Positions 11,585 to 24,000 of a DNA stretch of 64,000 nt are shown here, piece by piece. Location: assembly GCA_030248135.1 (NCBI GenBank), contig JASANC010000197.1:62001-126000 (forward strand), read 5' to 3'. Position 1 is the stretch's first letter; every line of letters begins with the position of its first letter. The notes below the pieces were generated by a model. That model did no database searches. It was not told the DNA's origin and worked only from the letters and a program-made list of their open reading frames with translations. This stretch comes from Theristus sp. LFF4_11. Taxonomy: Eukaryota > Nematoda > Chromadorea > Monhysterida > Xyalidae. The position numbers and the translations under genes are program-made.

Positions 11585-13193
11585 ATGGTAGAATTGCGTC
11601 GAACGAGCGTGTTTCAGTCGGAGCTTGGTCGTCAGACGTCCGTCGGCGCTGGTCCGTGTGCGTCGCAGTTGTCAGTGGCGTGTGCGTCCATGGCGGGCAT
11701 GTCGACCGTGTCTGCAGCGTTCTGTCGTATCTGCCATCAGATGCACAACGACAAGGAGCCAGACATGCTCATCTCCGTCTGCCGCTGCACGGGCACTTTG
11801 AAATTCGTGCACGAGTCTTGTTTGGTGGTCAGTTTCAATAATATTCCAGATTTCTGACTAATTTTGGTGCGCATTGCTTGCCTGCCAGTTTCCAAGGTCC
11901 GTAGTTATTACGGTTTGCAGCACTGGCTGGATATCTCGCATCGCAAGTACCGTCGCCCTGCGTTGTGCGAGCTGTGCGGCTACAAGTACAGACGGCGACA
12001 AGTGTTCCGGGTTAGCTAACCGCGTTCTGCAATTACTGACGGAAAAGTCAGAAGAAAGCAGACACACTGTTGCAGCGTGATTGCATCGTGTGGCCACGGT
12101 GCAGTGCCCGCGACAAGCTGCTGCACATGGCGACACTCGTCTCCATCACGACCATGTTCGCAGCGGCTGCCGTCACGTTGATATGTTTCCAACTGGAAAG
12201 CGACGTTATTGACAGGTGACCTACAAGCACTGTGGAACAGACATTCTCAAAATCTTCATAAAACTACGTAAAATTGGAGTATGGCGCTGGGAAGCGGGTT
12301 CCGGTAATTTGCAATGGGGTGGTAAGCCTCTAACCAATCAGCGTACAGCACGAAAACGTTGCGTCGCCGATGTTTCACAAAGAGCTTGACAATTTGAATA
12401 TAACAAACTAGAACACTCTAACTACACACTGAAGTTGACCATCTGTGGCCTACAGTGAAATCCAAATTTAAACAAAGATAGCTAAAATTCCATGGGGTCA
12501 AAAGGAATTCCGCCGGGCAGTGTGCATGGTTTTCTGATTTATGACTAGAGAGTTTATCATTTACAGGTGCATGAAAACCTGACAGGAAAACTGTGTGACA
12601 TTTATAGAGGGTCGGGTTCATCGAATGAGTTATCGATCGGTGACACGGTGACGTTGGTTGCCGGCGCGTTGCTGATTCTGTCGTTCTTCGTTGCAATGTA
12701 CGCAGAAATAAAGGTCAGTCAAACAATCGCACTGAGAGCTGCGCAAATGTGGCCTTTCTTCAAAATCGTTGACAATCTACCTATGTTGATTGATACATGT
12801 TGATACATGATGCAGGCACGACAAACGATTTGGAAACTGGTGACTCGCTGGTGGAAAATGAACCACGAATGGGTGATCTCGGAGTACACGCCTGAGAAGG
12901 ACAGAAAGTTCATTCAGAAACGCGACGAGGACAACCGAAAACGCCTGAAACGTCAGCAGGAGCTCGAAAAGCACAGGGCAAAAGCGACACCGCAAAAAAC
13001 GCTCGAGACAACCGTCGAACCATCAGTGAACAGTCAGAAGCTAACTGAAAAGGCGGAGACTCTTGCGAAACAGCTGGAACGCAACAAGATCCCGTCGATT
13101 GTTGTTGTGCCAAACTCACGTGTGAAGAAGCAACCGCTCAGCATTTCACAGTCGGCCAGTGGTGTGTCGCTTGATTCTATGAATCTGCCTTGA
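11585..13193 (+). CDS. MARCH-type membrane-associated RING-CH E3 ubiquitin ligase
   Basis: Transfers ubiquitin to membrane protein targets, typically in endosomes or the plasma membrane, steering their turnover. Five exons keep phase: 11585-11827, 11921-12010, 12076-12215, 12608-12713 and 12816-13193, giving 318 residues. The RING-CH domain spans residues 47-100 with the C4HC3 ligands C47, C50, C66, C68, H76, C79, C97 and C100; CLVHWLDIS follows the family's C-L-x-x-W-L pattern. Two hydrophobic segments follow, one around TLVSITTMFAAAAVTLICF and one around VTLVAGALLILSFFVAMY, as in two-pass MARCH proteins. The C-terminal tail is charged, with a Lys/Arg/Glu-rich stretch that may be helical. 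The start is the first ATG in a longer open frame, so the N-terminus could extend up to about 45 residues. Which MARCH subgroup is not decidable by eye. Confidence 0.9.
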
Positions 13194-15309
13194 TCATCAT
13201 GAACATCATTGACAAACAATATACCTTACATTTCTTTTGTGTAATTCTTTTCACATTTGAATGTGATGACCAACGTTCGACTGTGTTGCTTAGATAAGCA
13301 AACGACGCTGAGAATTGCATTCTGAATTTGGAAAAAAGTCGTGAAAAGTTTCGTGAAAGGGTCAAGACATTTGTTGTTCTTGTTTTTTGGCAAACTTCTT
13401 TTTTATTAGGTTTTTTTGGCTTTGTGCTTTTTCAGTTCAGAAAACGGATTTCCGTGACAGTTTTCCGCACAGTATTATCATTTCTCAGTTTTAGCCGGTT
13501 TTTGAAGAGAAAAGCTATTTGAAAAAATTGTTGCACGGGTTAAGTAAATGTAAAGTTCATGTAAAGTAAGAAACTTGTGACGACTGACGACACCCAGCTG
13601 GTGTTTTTGTGTGAAACATTTTTTTTCAATTCAAAGTTTATTATTAAAAACATTGTGTTTTTTCGTAATTTCTGTTTGTTTTTGGTGCCTTTTACCGCTG
13701 CAAGTCGTAGTTCGTTGTGGGCACGATTACATGGTTGTCGCTATTCAATTTACATCTTTTCGTTCTATTGTCATCTCAAACCCACGAAATACAGAAGAAA
13801 GAACGGGATCGGGTTGGAAAGAAGACAAAAAGTGTGGTGTGTATTCAGTTGCAAATGATGTATTTGGTTCTAACCAAACTATCCCCGTTCATTATTCTGC
13901 AATTCAAAGTTTCGCGTGCTCTGTTTTCTGTGACAAATGAGACCGGTTCAAAGAAACATACCGTAAAGTCTTGCATATAAGGTCTCCTTATATAAATTTG
14001 AAAAAAAAATTAAAAAGGGTTGGGTGGGGGGGTGGGTGTGTTTTTTTTTGTGGGGTGGGGGGGTGGGGTGGTACTTTGCAGAAAACAGCTTCATACATTT
14101 TTATCTGTATCTGTGTTTTTTATCGCAAAATGTTTCGGGCCAGTAAACATCATAGAACACGCAGTGAGAAAATTGAAAATACAAATTACTTTCAACTTCA
14201 AGTTTTGCAGCGTACATTGTGAATTTGTTTTAAGCCCTTAGCTGTTTGAAGTCGTTGTTTATCTTGTCATGCCACGTTATTGCTGAATACCGCAAATGTA
14301 TTTTTTTTTCAAAACCATGACAACCTATGATTGTAGTTTGCTTTTCCAACCATCTCAGTTTTGCATAATTTGCTTTGTGTATTTCAACATGCAAACATGC
14401 ATTGGTCTGTTAACTGAGTAATCTGTTCTTCAGATGCTCTTCAGTCTCTTGTTTTCTTTAACTTTTCCGTTTTTTAAACATCAACTGAAAATGTTCATCA
14501 AGATACAAAACTGTGAAAATGAAACAAAAAACTTAACAATTCTTGAAAGACGCATGGCTGGGGCAATAATCATGCACGAGCATGAAGACCACCAGATTGG
14601 TATCGCTTCTAGTTTTCAATAAGCGCTTTTGTTCTTTTACAATGGGTCCTTGCTGGTATAGTGGTTTCAAAGGTTGTCATACCAACCACTGAAAGTGATA
14701 GTTGAACATGCTTGTTCTTAACGTTAACAGTCAATTTGTTATACGTTTTTTGCCAAAGTATTTTGATTATAATGAAAAACGGTCAATTTTTTCACGCGAT
14801 TTGTGTTGTTCTTTTTGATTTTGTCATTGCCGCGAGTGACTTAGCCGCACAACGACAGAAGAGCGAGGACGGAGCCTGGGAGCAAGATGTTAGTCACCAA
14901 GTTACAACAACGTTGCCAAATAGCAGCCGTTCTGAACAGTTTTTGCATTGGTTTCTATTTATTTTTACACGGTTTGTATATTTATTTTACAGCATTTTTT
15001 GCGCGCGCAATGTAGCTCATTGACTTTTGAATTTTTTTGAAATATCACACATGTTTTCAAATACGATAAATTAATCAAACTACAAAATGCGGCGTTCTTT
15101 TGGATCCAAATAGGTGCAATTTGCATCTTTTTTGGCTGTTACCATCCGATTTTTTGAAAAAAGATGTAAATTGCATCCTAGAATTTTCAGTCAAATCTGC
15201 AAAAATTGTTCATCCAAAGCTGCATTTGACAGTGCAACACCAAAAAAGTCTTCGTTTCGCGAAGTTCGCCCCTCGGACATGTTTAGTTGATCAGGAACGA
15301 TATGGAAGC

Positions 15310-15797
15310 TACAGTGTATTGTGGATTTATTCAAACGTGCCCTTACTAAAATGACGTCATTTGCTTTAAAAACGTACAGGCACTAAAATGTCAGTTTGAT
15401 GTGACTGATTCCACATTCACCATTTATTTACGGGAAGAAATCGGCTAAACGGAAAGTCTGGTATAGTATGGCCGAATAAATAAGGCGGGATCAGTCGCAG
15501 ACTAGGAGTTGTCTTTTTCAAAAATGGCAATATAATACCTATTCATGTGTGCAAGGGAGAAAGAATGAACAGAATAGCACGAAGAATCCATTAGTCTAAA
15601 AAACGCGTCAAATTTGGCACACAATCTGGTTTCTGAACGTCTTTTTTCTTTCATTCAAATTTCGCGCGCTCCTTGCACCCTGAAAAAAGCTGCCATGTTT
15701 ACTCGGCCATTCCGTATGCTTTAAACGGCAAGCGCATGTTTGGCGGCACATGACGTCATTTCAGTGGGACACGTTTAAAAAAATAGGTCATACCATA
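15310..15797. repeat. MITE family 2, copy B (reverse), split by another MITE
   Basis: Reverse-orientation copy of 9125-9366. It runs 15310-15464, is interrupted by a family-1 MITE, and resumes at about 15718-15797 with CATGACGTCATTTCAGTGG. The uninterrupted copies at 9125 and 50236 show what the unsplit sequence looks like and fix the insertion point next to CTGGT. Confidence 0.8.
15465..15717. mobile_element. MITE family 1, copy B (inserted in a family-2 MITE)
   Basis: Same ends and body as 1129-1396 (TATGGCCGAATAAA to ACTCGGCCATTCCGTA). TA appears at both junctions with the host element, consistent with a TA target duplication. Non-coding. Confidence 0.8.
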
Positions 15798-16235
15798 CTG
15801 CTTTTTGTTTTAAACCGAAGAACATGTTCCAAATGTCTGCAGTATTTGTCTTGCTGTGATAATGATTGAAGATTTTAACAACCCTTCTGCCAATTTTGGG
15901 ACATTCAAATTGGACTTTCAAATTGTGTCATAATTATGAGGACTTAACCCATAAAGAATGGAATAATGCAGTGAATAAAGGCTAAAGAGTCATCCATCAG
16001 CAGTAAATATATTTACTGATTTAATTTACTGAATTTTCTTATTAAAATTCATAAAAGCATAAATAAATAAAAGCATAAAATCTACCCGTAAAAACGGTAC
16101 AGAATGGTATTCTGAATGAGCTTTGACCTTTCCTGGAGTTTTAAAATTTTGCGTCAACGTTTTTTAATGTGCATCCTTTCTTGGCAAACGGATGCAACTT
16201 GCATGCTGGCAATTTTGAGAAAAAATCTAGCGTTC

Positions 16236-16825
16236 ATGCAACTGTTGCAGTATTGGATCGACTGGGAAAACGAGCCGTTCAGCCATGGTTTCTTCGTTGG
16301 TCTGATGGTGTTGGCAGTGCTTTTGAGTGCCGTTGTGCTTGTTTACGTGTCGCACCTCGTGCAGACGGCATTGATCAGTGGCAGGCACTACAAAATTGCA
16401 CTGGCACAACAGTCGCTGCCGGTGCCACGCGAACAGAAGCCTCCGAAAACACGCAAACACAAAACCAGACCGTTCGGTACGCGATATGCGTTTGAAGACA
16501 TATGTTCCCATGTGGATTTTGAGCTTCATTGTTGTCAACTTTGTGTAAGGTGGTTTTTTTTCCAGAAGACCCGATTGAAGTGGTTGACCTGACGTGGAAT
16601 GTTGACCCCGAGGAATCGCAGCAGCACTGGATGATGAACGTACGCAGCCGCAGTGCTGATGACAGTGGCGGCCAGAAAAAACGGGCACAAAAAAAGAAAA
16701 ACAGGGGTGAGAATGCTGAGCACAACAAAGAGCTCGTGTTCAACATTGATGACGCCAGCGAAAACCACGGACTCACTGGTTATAGACGCCCAAAAAGCAA
16801 CAAAAGTGTCAGCTTCAAACAATAA
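16236..16825 (+). CDS. Small single-pass membrane protein, unknown function
   Basis: Two exons in phase: 16236-16476 and 16566-16825, giving 166 residues. The N-terminus is short (MQLLQYWIDWENEPFS), followed by one hydrophobic segment at about residues 20-42 (FFVGLMVLAVLLSAVVLVYV). A long hydrophilic C-terminal region then has basic patches (KPPKTRKHKTRPF, KKRAQKKKN) and acidic stretches between them. No cleavable signal peptide is evident, so the hydrophobic segment probably acts as a signal anchor. I recognise no family. The stop codon overlaps an AATAAA motif. Support comes from clean splice signals and codon-like sequence, not homology. Confidence 0.6.
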
Positions 16826-17658
16826 AAAAATTGAACAAGGAGGTTTTTGTTCATTGTGTTGTGACGTCAAGATATGATTGGGTTACTTGGAAGTTGCAAC
16901 ATTTCCTTCTTTCAAATTACAAATTTTCGAGCATTCAAAGTTTCTGTGTGTTCGCGTTCATTCAGTTTGTAGGCATTTTGTATTCTTCGCTTTTTTCATT
17001 GTGAAATGCATCGCTCTGGTTCAAATTCAAACCAACCTGCTGTTGAATTCAGTATCCAACCAACCCATCACCACATCACAACCAAGCTGTTGGTGATGTT
17101 GAAAACAGACATTCTCCGTCCTTTTCAGCAGTTCAAATCTGTTTGAAATAACATCAGTTTGGTATCAGTCGATGCAGAAGACGTCCACAAACAAGCACAA
17201 AATGCAAGAAATCCCTTTTTGCAAACTGATCGATCGCAATTCAAAAAAAATTACAACAAAATGCATAAAAAGTTTGCATCCAACGTAAAACGATGCTCTC
17301 ATTTGTTCACAGCTCAAAAAAACAAAGGAAGTTTAACATTGTTAGAAAGCTTTGCGCAAATGCTGTCCAAAAATGTGCATATGTTTGTGAATTTGTTGCA
17401 CGATTCGTTTCAAATTTGGTCGAAGCAAAGTTGATTTTACGCAAAACGGCGGGCGCGACCGTCGCTATTGGCAAGCGCACGCAAAGCAAAGCACACGTTT
17501 CGTCGCGGCTGTGCACGCGCGTCTATAAACAGATGCGCGCGTTGGAGACGTCTTCATTGTTGATTTGCTCGCGTTTCGTTTAGTGATCTGTTGACTCTCT
17601 CGCTGTCTGTTGTTTTCGTTCGCTCAGTTCAATTTCGTTGCAAAGCTTCAACGTCACC
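16826..17658. other. Upstream region of the histone H1 gene
   Basis: Contains no supported gene. Its 3' end becomes GC-richer and carries promoter-like motifs just ahead of histone H1 (see 17460-17529). Confidence 0.45.
17460..17529 (+). promoter_or_regulatory. Candidate promoter of histone H1
   Basis: TATAAA at 17524-17529 lies 130 bases upstream of the H1 start codon, and an inverted CCAAT (CTATTGGC) sits about 60 bases before it, in a locally GC-rich stretch. Motifs and spacing fit a histone-type core promoter; the transcription start is not determined. Confidence 0.5.
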
Positions 17659-19027
17659 ATGTCGACTCCCGCAAAGAAAACGCCAACGAAGAAGGTGAGC
17701 ACTGGAGGGGCGATGAAATTTCACTTGTCGGTTTGGTTTGTGGTCGTTGTGGGCGTTTACAATTGAAGTCATCAACTTCATTGAAAATGATCAGTTTCGT
17801 TTTGTTGTTTGGTGTGTGGCTGATTGATTACATGTGTAACTTCTACAGTTTTACTTGGCGTCGTTCTAGCGTTGCATGTGAATTTGTGAACATTTTTTTT
17901 TGTTTTCATTCAGGCTGCGGCCCCGAAAAAGGCGCCAACGCATCCGACCTACCAGGCGATGATCAAAGCAGCCATCAAGGCTTCGACCGACAAGAAGGGC
18001 GTCAGTCGCCAGGCGATCCTGAAATACATCCTGCAGAACTACAAAGTCGGCGACAACATCACCAAGGTTTGCTGTTGTTTTATGTCGTGTTTTTTTTTGT
18101 TTGCAATTGGAACACCGGCGAATAGTCTTTGGCTGACTGAAAAAACTTTTTTGAAACGTTTTCAACACCAAATTCATTAAAAACTGAACCCCACTGAACT
18201 AAATCCTAAATAATTCTCAGCAAGTTAGCACTTGGCTGTGTTCAGGTGAACGCGCATCTGCGTTTGGCGTTGCGAGCGGGCGTGAAGAAGAACTTGCTGA
18301 AGCAGGCTGGCACCGCAAGCAACGGTCGATTCAAGCTGGGCGAGGCTGCGCTCAAAAAACCAAAGGTCACAAAGAAGCCGAAAGCGAAGAAACCGAAGAA
18401 AGCCAAAGGTATGTGCTTTCGTTTTTTTGAAGTTCTTATTGCTTGCTGCAACACTGTAGAGATAACCTATGGAACGGCCGAGTAAATATGGCAATTTCTT
18501 TCACGGTGCATGGAGCGCGCCAAATTTGAATGAAAGAACAAAGATGTCTAATAGCATGTCAAATTTGGCGTGTTTTCTTAAACTAATTCATTCTTCGTGT
18601 TATTCTGTTCGTTCTTTCTCCCTTGAACACACGGTTGGGAATTATCTTGGCATTCTTGAAAGAGTCAACTCTGAAAAAGATCTCGCCTTGGAGATTACAA
18701 GGACTGTCTTGGTTCGCTTTTTTACTGTAGATTTTTTCGTTTCCTTGGTTCAGTTCAGTATCAGTACCCCCCCCCCCTTGTAAAATATGTCCACGTTTTT
18801 CATGGTTTTTATGGATAACGTTTCTTTCAGCGACGCCCAAGAAGACCGCGGAAAAGAAAGCGAAGAAGGGCAAGAGCCCAAAGAAGGCGGCCGCCAAAAA
18901 GCCGAAGTCTCCAAAGAAAGCCAAGTCACCAAAGAAGCCAAAGTCGCCGAAGGTGAAGCCAGTCGCTAAAAAGACCATAATGAAGAAGACCGCAAAGAAG
19001 ACGCCCAAGAAGGCCGTCAAGGCCTGA
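17659..19027 (+). CDS. Linker histone H1
   Basis: Binds nucleosomes and linker DNA in the nucleus and compacts chromatin. Four exons in phase: 17659-17694, 17914-18066, 18246-18408 and 18831-19027, giving 182 residues. A short basic N-tail (MSTPAKKTPTKK) is followed by the winged-helix globular domain, about residues 18-90, with HPTYQAMIKAAIKA, KKGVSRQAILKYI and the ending SNGRFKLGEAA. The C-tail is almost entirely Lys, Pro, Ala and Ser with repeated SPKK motifs, the classic DNA-binding and CDK-phosphorylated repeats. Three introns set it apart from the intronless replication-dependent histone genes and suggest polyadenylated transcripts; I saw no histone 3' stem-loop close to the stop. Intron 3 contains a degraded MITE at 18467-18705. 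Confidence 0.95.
18467..18705. repeat. MITE family 1, degraded copy C (reverse)
   Basis: Starts with GGAACGGCCGAGTAAATATGG and shares GCGCGCCAAATTTGAATGAA and the CATTCTTCGTG region with copies A and B in reverse orientation. The distal end is diverged. It lies in intron 3 of histone H1. Confidence 0.65.
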
Positions 19028-19662
19028 ACCGTGTTGATCGCTTTAAAAAATGATTTGAATCTCTTGCGGGTGTACACATGTGACTGAGTGAGGCACTGTG
19101 CTGCGTCTTGCTTTGCTTGTGTATCAGATTTGAACTCTTTCGGATACGGCAATTTGACTTGACTTGGCAATGTCACTTTGACTTTTTTGACGCATCTCAG
19201 TGTGTCTTTGAGATTCGAATTTGCATCCATTTTTTATGTTACAGTTTTGATCGTTCCACAGATGAAATCCGATTTTTAGCGATTGGAAAAAAATGGATGC
19301 AAGTTCTTGTATGTATTTACACTTGTCCCGAAGATTCTGGGACTCCCGAGTCACTGTTTTTTCACTTTCCTGTTCTCTCGCGCATTGTTGGTAGCTGGTC
19401 TGCCATTTCTTTTGTTTCCTTTGTCTTGTTTCTTCGCGTTAATGTAATAAAAAAATGCACAACGCACAATGTTGTCTTGTGCGGGTGCCCGTGGGGCATG
19501 CTATGGTTTCTTGATCCTTATCCACGATCACAGCTAAAAGTTCTGCACAGCAAAAAAGATTCTGACACGTTGTCTTTGTGGTGATTGTCGGCGAAAAAGT
19601 AAACAGCTCAACGACACGTATAAAAAGAGCCCTGTGTGAAAAGAAAAACGCTGCGTAAACTA

Positions 19663-20452
19663 CAGTCGAACTCACTAAAATGTGGAATCAGCTGATTGGT
19701 CGACCGAGCGGAGGCTGCTCACACTCCGCACCGTTCTTTTTTCGTGGATTTGGATTTTATTGAAACGTGTTTCTTTTGAATGAGTGTGAATTTCCAGCAC
19801 CGTTTTCATGCTAAAAATAAACTCAAAGGGTTGGAGAACTGCGAAATTTAATTTTTTTTATTCAACAGCTCAAAATGCATTTTTTACTGACGACGACGAC
19901 GACGACGTCGTCGCTTAATTTTTACGTGTGAACTGAAAGACAAAAGCCTGAAATGAGTGCGCTGTGTAGCCAGCTGAAGGGGGTTTCATTCCTAGCTGAC
20001 CGATCGACATGCGTCCGCAATTAAAAAAAAATGCGTTCCGACTTCGCGGACGACGACGACACGACGACGACTTTGCTTTCATTTTTCATTTTTTCGTTTT
20101 CAAGTTGTTTTTGGTAAGCTGCTGTGTTCATTTACTTGGTGCACGCAGCAAACCAGGCACAGCTCACTCCTTTCAGGCTTTTATTTTCCAGTCCACACGC
20201 AAAAATTAAGCGACGACGTCGTCGTCGTCATTAAACAAAAAATACATTTTGAGTTGAGCTGTGGAATAAAAAATTTCTAAATTTCGCGGTCTCTAACTTT
20301 TGAGTTTATTTTTAGCACAAAAAGGGTGCAGGAAATTCATAAAATCACGTTTCAATAAAATCCAAATCCACGAAAAAAGAACGGTGCGGAGTGTGAGCAG
20401 CCTCCGCTCGGTCGACCAATCAGCTGATTCCACATTTTAGTGAGTTCGACTG
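19663..20452. mobile_element. Large palindromic DNA element with CAGTCGAACTC ends
   Basis: 790 bp bounded by TA on each side. About 300-bp arms are near-perfect inverted copies: CAGTCGAACTCACTAAAATG at the left, its complement ending CATTTTAGTGAGTTCGACTG at the right. Further in, a GACGACGACGACG run on the left pairs with GTCGTCGTCGTC on the right. No transposase frame. TA target and CAGTCGAAC-type ends fit the Tc1/mariner/pogo group. Confidence 0.85.
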
Positions 20453-20799
20453 TACGAAACTGATTAGTCAAATTAGTGTGGCAGTGAGTGCACTGAATAG
20501 AAATATCCAAATGTAACATCAGAGGTATGTTTTATCTTTCGTTGTGAGGAGTGACCGGTTACTGAAAGTTACATAACGTAGAGAAGGTAAGGAGTAAGTG
20601 CTTACCGGAGCGCTGTGTCGCGCCAGACTATGTAGAACGTGAGGTTATGGTTTTCTTTCATGCCTGCGTAGACTCTTTGTAGTGCGTAAATGCACAGCCA
20701 TTGTGCTGTTGCAGGATTGCCCCCCTTAACCAGAACAACTATGTACCATACGGTCATACCCCCCCTCGAAAATTTTTTTGGGCCCACGGTACTGGTCTG

Positions 20800-21000
20800 A
20801 TTGCTGTTTCGTGTCGTGTCGTCGCGACATCATCAGAATTGATCGAATTTCAAGCCGGTCGGTATGTTAGTCTTCACTTTAGCTGGGGACAAAAAGTAAC
20901 GTTTTGGGGGTCAAAACACAAGAAGAGGCATGGTAACGGTTTGGAAAATGGGTAATTGAGGTCACCAGAACAAAATCTGCAAAGTTCCGCCATACGGGAC
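20800..21000. repeat. 200-bp repeat unit, copy 1 of 3
   Basis: TCGTGTCGTGTCGTCGCGAC through GCAAAGTTCCGCCATACGG. Direct copy at about 26610-26820, reverse copy at about 24768-24965. The three differ by small substitutions and short indels. Confidence 0.75.
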
Positions 21001-24000
21001 AGTAGCCAGTACCGTGGGCCCAAAACAATTTTCGAAGGGGGGGGTATGGTGCCGTGGGGGGGTGCCGACCAAAAAGTGAGGGGGGGTCCTAAGTATGGTA
21101 ACGTGGGACCCCCCATGGGGGTCCCATGGGGGGTGCATTTTTTCAAAATTTTCTGTGGCGGGGTCCACCCCCCTCCCACCCCCCATGATATTTTTTCGCT
21201 TAAATTTTGAAGGAAAAACGCTAAATTTTGCTGCAAAATCTTTGAAATTACAATGAAGATGGTCAAGTTATCATATATTCAGCTTATATTATGGACTTTA
21301 TAGACAAAAAATCATGATTTTCGAAAATTTTTTTAGGGTGTTCGGAAAATTTGGGGGGGGGGGGTCTCCGCCAGACAAAATTTCATGGGGGGTGTGGGGG
21401 CGTGTCGGCCAAATTTTCGAGGGGGGGTCCGATGGGGGGGGTGCCCGGTTTTAGGGGGTGGTGGCACGGTGCCCCCCACCCACCCGACGGTCTCTGGTGC
21501 TCTGGGGGGGTGTACCTAGAGATGTAAGGGTCAAAAAAAATTTTTTTTTAATTTTTTTTTTTAAAAAGTAAAAAAATGAGCATTTTTTTAATTTTTTTAT
21601 TAAAAATTTTTGAAATTTTTTTTTAATGTGCCCTGAAAATGCCGTTTTTGGCATAATTTTTCGAAAGTTCAACAAAAATTTTCTTTGACTTTACCTTGTC
21701 ACTTAGTCTTCAACGCTGCAGGTGGTATTCTGGATTGATTTATCGACTGTTTTTAGCCTTGGTGAGTGATGATCGATCGACTCGCGCATTGAAGTACTTG
21801 AGCGTCGCAAAGGCTAGTTCAACAAATTCCGATGCCGCTAAGGTGAGATAGAAGCAGAGAACTCACATTTACGCATCGTTTTTCAGGATCTCGAAAGGTT
21901 GAAATTGCACTGTCTGCCACTGCAAGCGTAACTTCGTTGGTTGCTCGTTGCTGTTTCGCCTCTTGTCGTCAGCATGATCACACCGGTTTGTTGTTGAACT
22001 TGTTTCCGTGTTATTTGAGGTGAATTGAGAGGCAAAACACGAGACGTGATGTCGTCGGTGGGAAAATGGGGTCGCCGAAACCAAGTCTGAAATTTTCACC
22101 CTCCTCCCATATGAGTGGGGGTCATATGGTAAGTCGGTGGCTCCTCAGATGGCGATATACGGACTCCTGAAAAATTCTGAACAACTTTCATTAAAAAAAT
22201 TTTTTTTTTAATTTTTTTTAAAAAGAAAAAAATAGAATTTTTTTTTCTTGACATCTCCAGTACCCCCCCCCCCCACCCCCCCCGCCCACGGTACTGACAG
22301 TAGCGAAAGCGGGACCTTGGGTGAGGGGGGGGGTGTTTGCCAAATTTTAGAGGGGGGGTGTCAGGTGCCTTCTCGGTGAGGGCGGGGGGGGTGCACGGGC
22401 AGCAAATTTTCTTGAGGGGGGTGCACTGGCAGAAAAATTTCGTGAGGGGGGGGGTGCACGGGATTGCACGGGTAATACCAAATTTTTGCCTTAGAAAAAC
22501 ACAGAAATTCTTGTAAAATACAGAATATTTTGTGCAAACAAGCTGCTTGTTTGGTCAGAAACAACAAAATGTGTGCAGAAACCGACACAAACGTCAAGAA
22601 AAATGCAAAAGTTACGGTATTTTTGAAAAAAAATGAGATGAGATTGACCACCGTGAGGGGGGGGGTGCGATCCCGTGTTTTCTCGCGGAGGGGGGTGGGG
22701 GGAGTCTAGTACCCGTGTCGAGGTAAAGGGGAGAGGGGGGGGGTCAGTACCGTGGGCGGGGGGGGGGGGGGGGGGGGGGGGCACCGTGCCACCCCCCCTA
22801 AAACCGGGCACCCCCCCATCGGCCCCCCCCCTCGAAAATTTGGCCGACACCCCCCCCCCACACCCCCCATGAAATTTTGTCTGGCGGAGACCCCCCCCCC
22901 CCCACAATTTTCTGCACACCCTAAATTTTTTTTCGAAAATCATGATTTTTTGTCTATAAAGTCTATAATATAAGCTGAATATATGATAACTTGACCATCT
23001 TCATTGTAATTTCAAAGATTTTGCAGCTAAATTTAGCGTTTTTCCTTTAAAATTTAAGCGAAAAAATGTCATGGGGGGGGGGTGGGGGGCAGTAGCGAAA
23101 GTGCGGGGGGGTGGGGGGGTCCACCCCCCCCCCTCAGCCGAAAATCCTGCCCGTGCACGGGCAGATACCCGTGTACCCCCCCTCCCCCCCTTTACCTCGA
23201 CACGGGTACTACATAGTTGTTCTAGGGGGGGCCTGGGGGGGCCGGCCCCCCCCCCCAAAAAAATTTCGAATCTATCTCTATCAGAGAAGTTTTTTCGGCT
23301 CAGCTATTATCTATCTAAAAAATTTTCTCAGCCAGCTATCTATCTGAAAATTTTTGTCTTCGAAGATATAAAATGAGTCAATTTTTGACCAAAATTGACC
23401 GTTTTTGCTCGAAATTCGTTAAAATTTTGCTAATTTTAAGCAAAATACACGTTTATACTTGATTTTTAGCATATGTTAAGCATTATTTTGCTGTTTTTAT
23501 GGTTTTTAGCGTTTTAGCTATCTATCTATCTAATTTCAAAATTTTGACCGGCCCCCCCCAAAGTCACATGGCCCCCCCCCCGCGGCCCCCCCCCAAAATT
23601 TTCCAGCTATCTATCTAAAAAATTTGCTCCAGCTATCTATATCGGCCCCCCCCAACCCCTCGGCTCTGGAACAACTATGGGGTACTAGACTCCCCCCACC
23701 CCCCTCCGCGAGAAAACACGGGATCGCACCCCCCCTCACGGTGGTAGCAATCTCATCTCAATTTTTTCCAAAAATACCGTAATTTTTGCATTTTTCTTGA
23801 CGTTTGTGTCTGTCCCTGCATCGATTTTGTTGTTTCTGACCAAACAAGCAGCTTGCTTGCACAAAATATTCTGTATTTTACAAGAATTTCTGTGTTTTTC
23901 TGAGGCAAAAATTTGGTATTACCCGTGCGATCCCGTGCACCCCCCCCTCACGAAATTTTTCTGCCAGTGCACCCCCCCCCTCAAGAAAATTTGCTGCCCG

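Larger units (their letters stand above)
13194..16235. other. Intergenic, AT-rich with a G-rich tract and nested MITEs
   Basis: No supported gene. Contents: a G-rich run on the + strand at about 14015-14075 able in principle to form G-quadruplex; and at 15310-15797 a family-2 MITE split by a family-1 MITE. Short open frames here lack conserved motifs or consistent splicing. Confidence 0.5.

Noticed and set aside
14648..14715. tRNA-like A box (GCTGGTATAGTGGTTTC) followed by a GGTTG/CAACC stem
   Set aside because: The acceptor stem does not pair and the T-arm consensus is poor; at best a decayed tRNA-derived fragment.
22491..22943. Long Gly/Pro-rich frames across the G and C tracts
   Set aside because: They are translations of homopolymer runs (GGG = Gly, CCC = Pro) and repeat on both strands; no codon signature.
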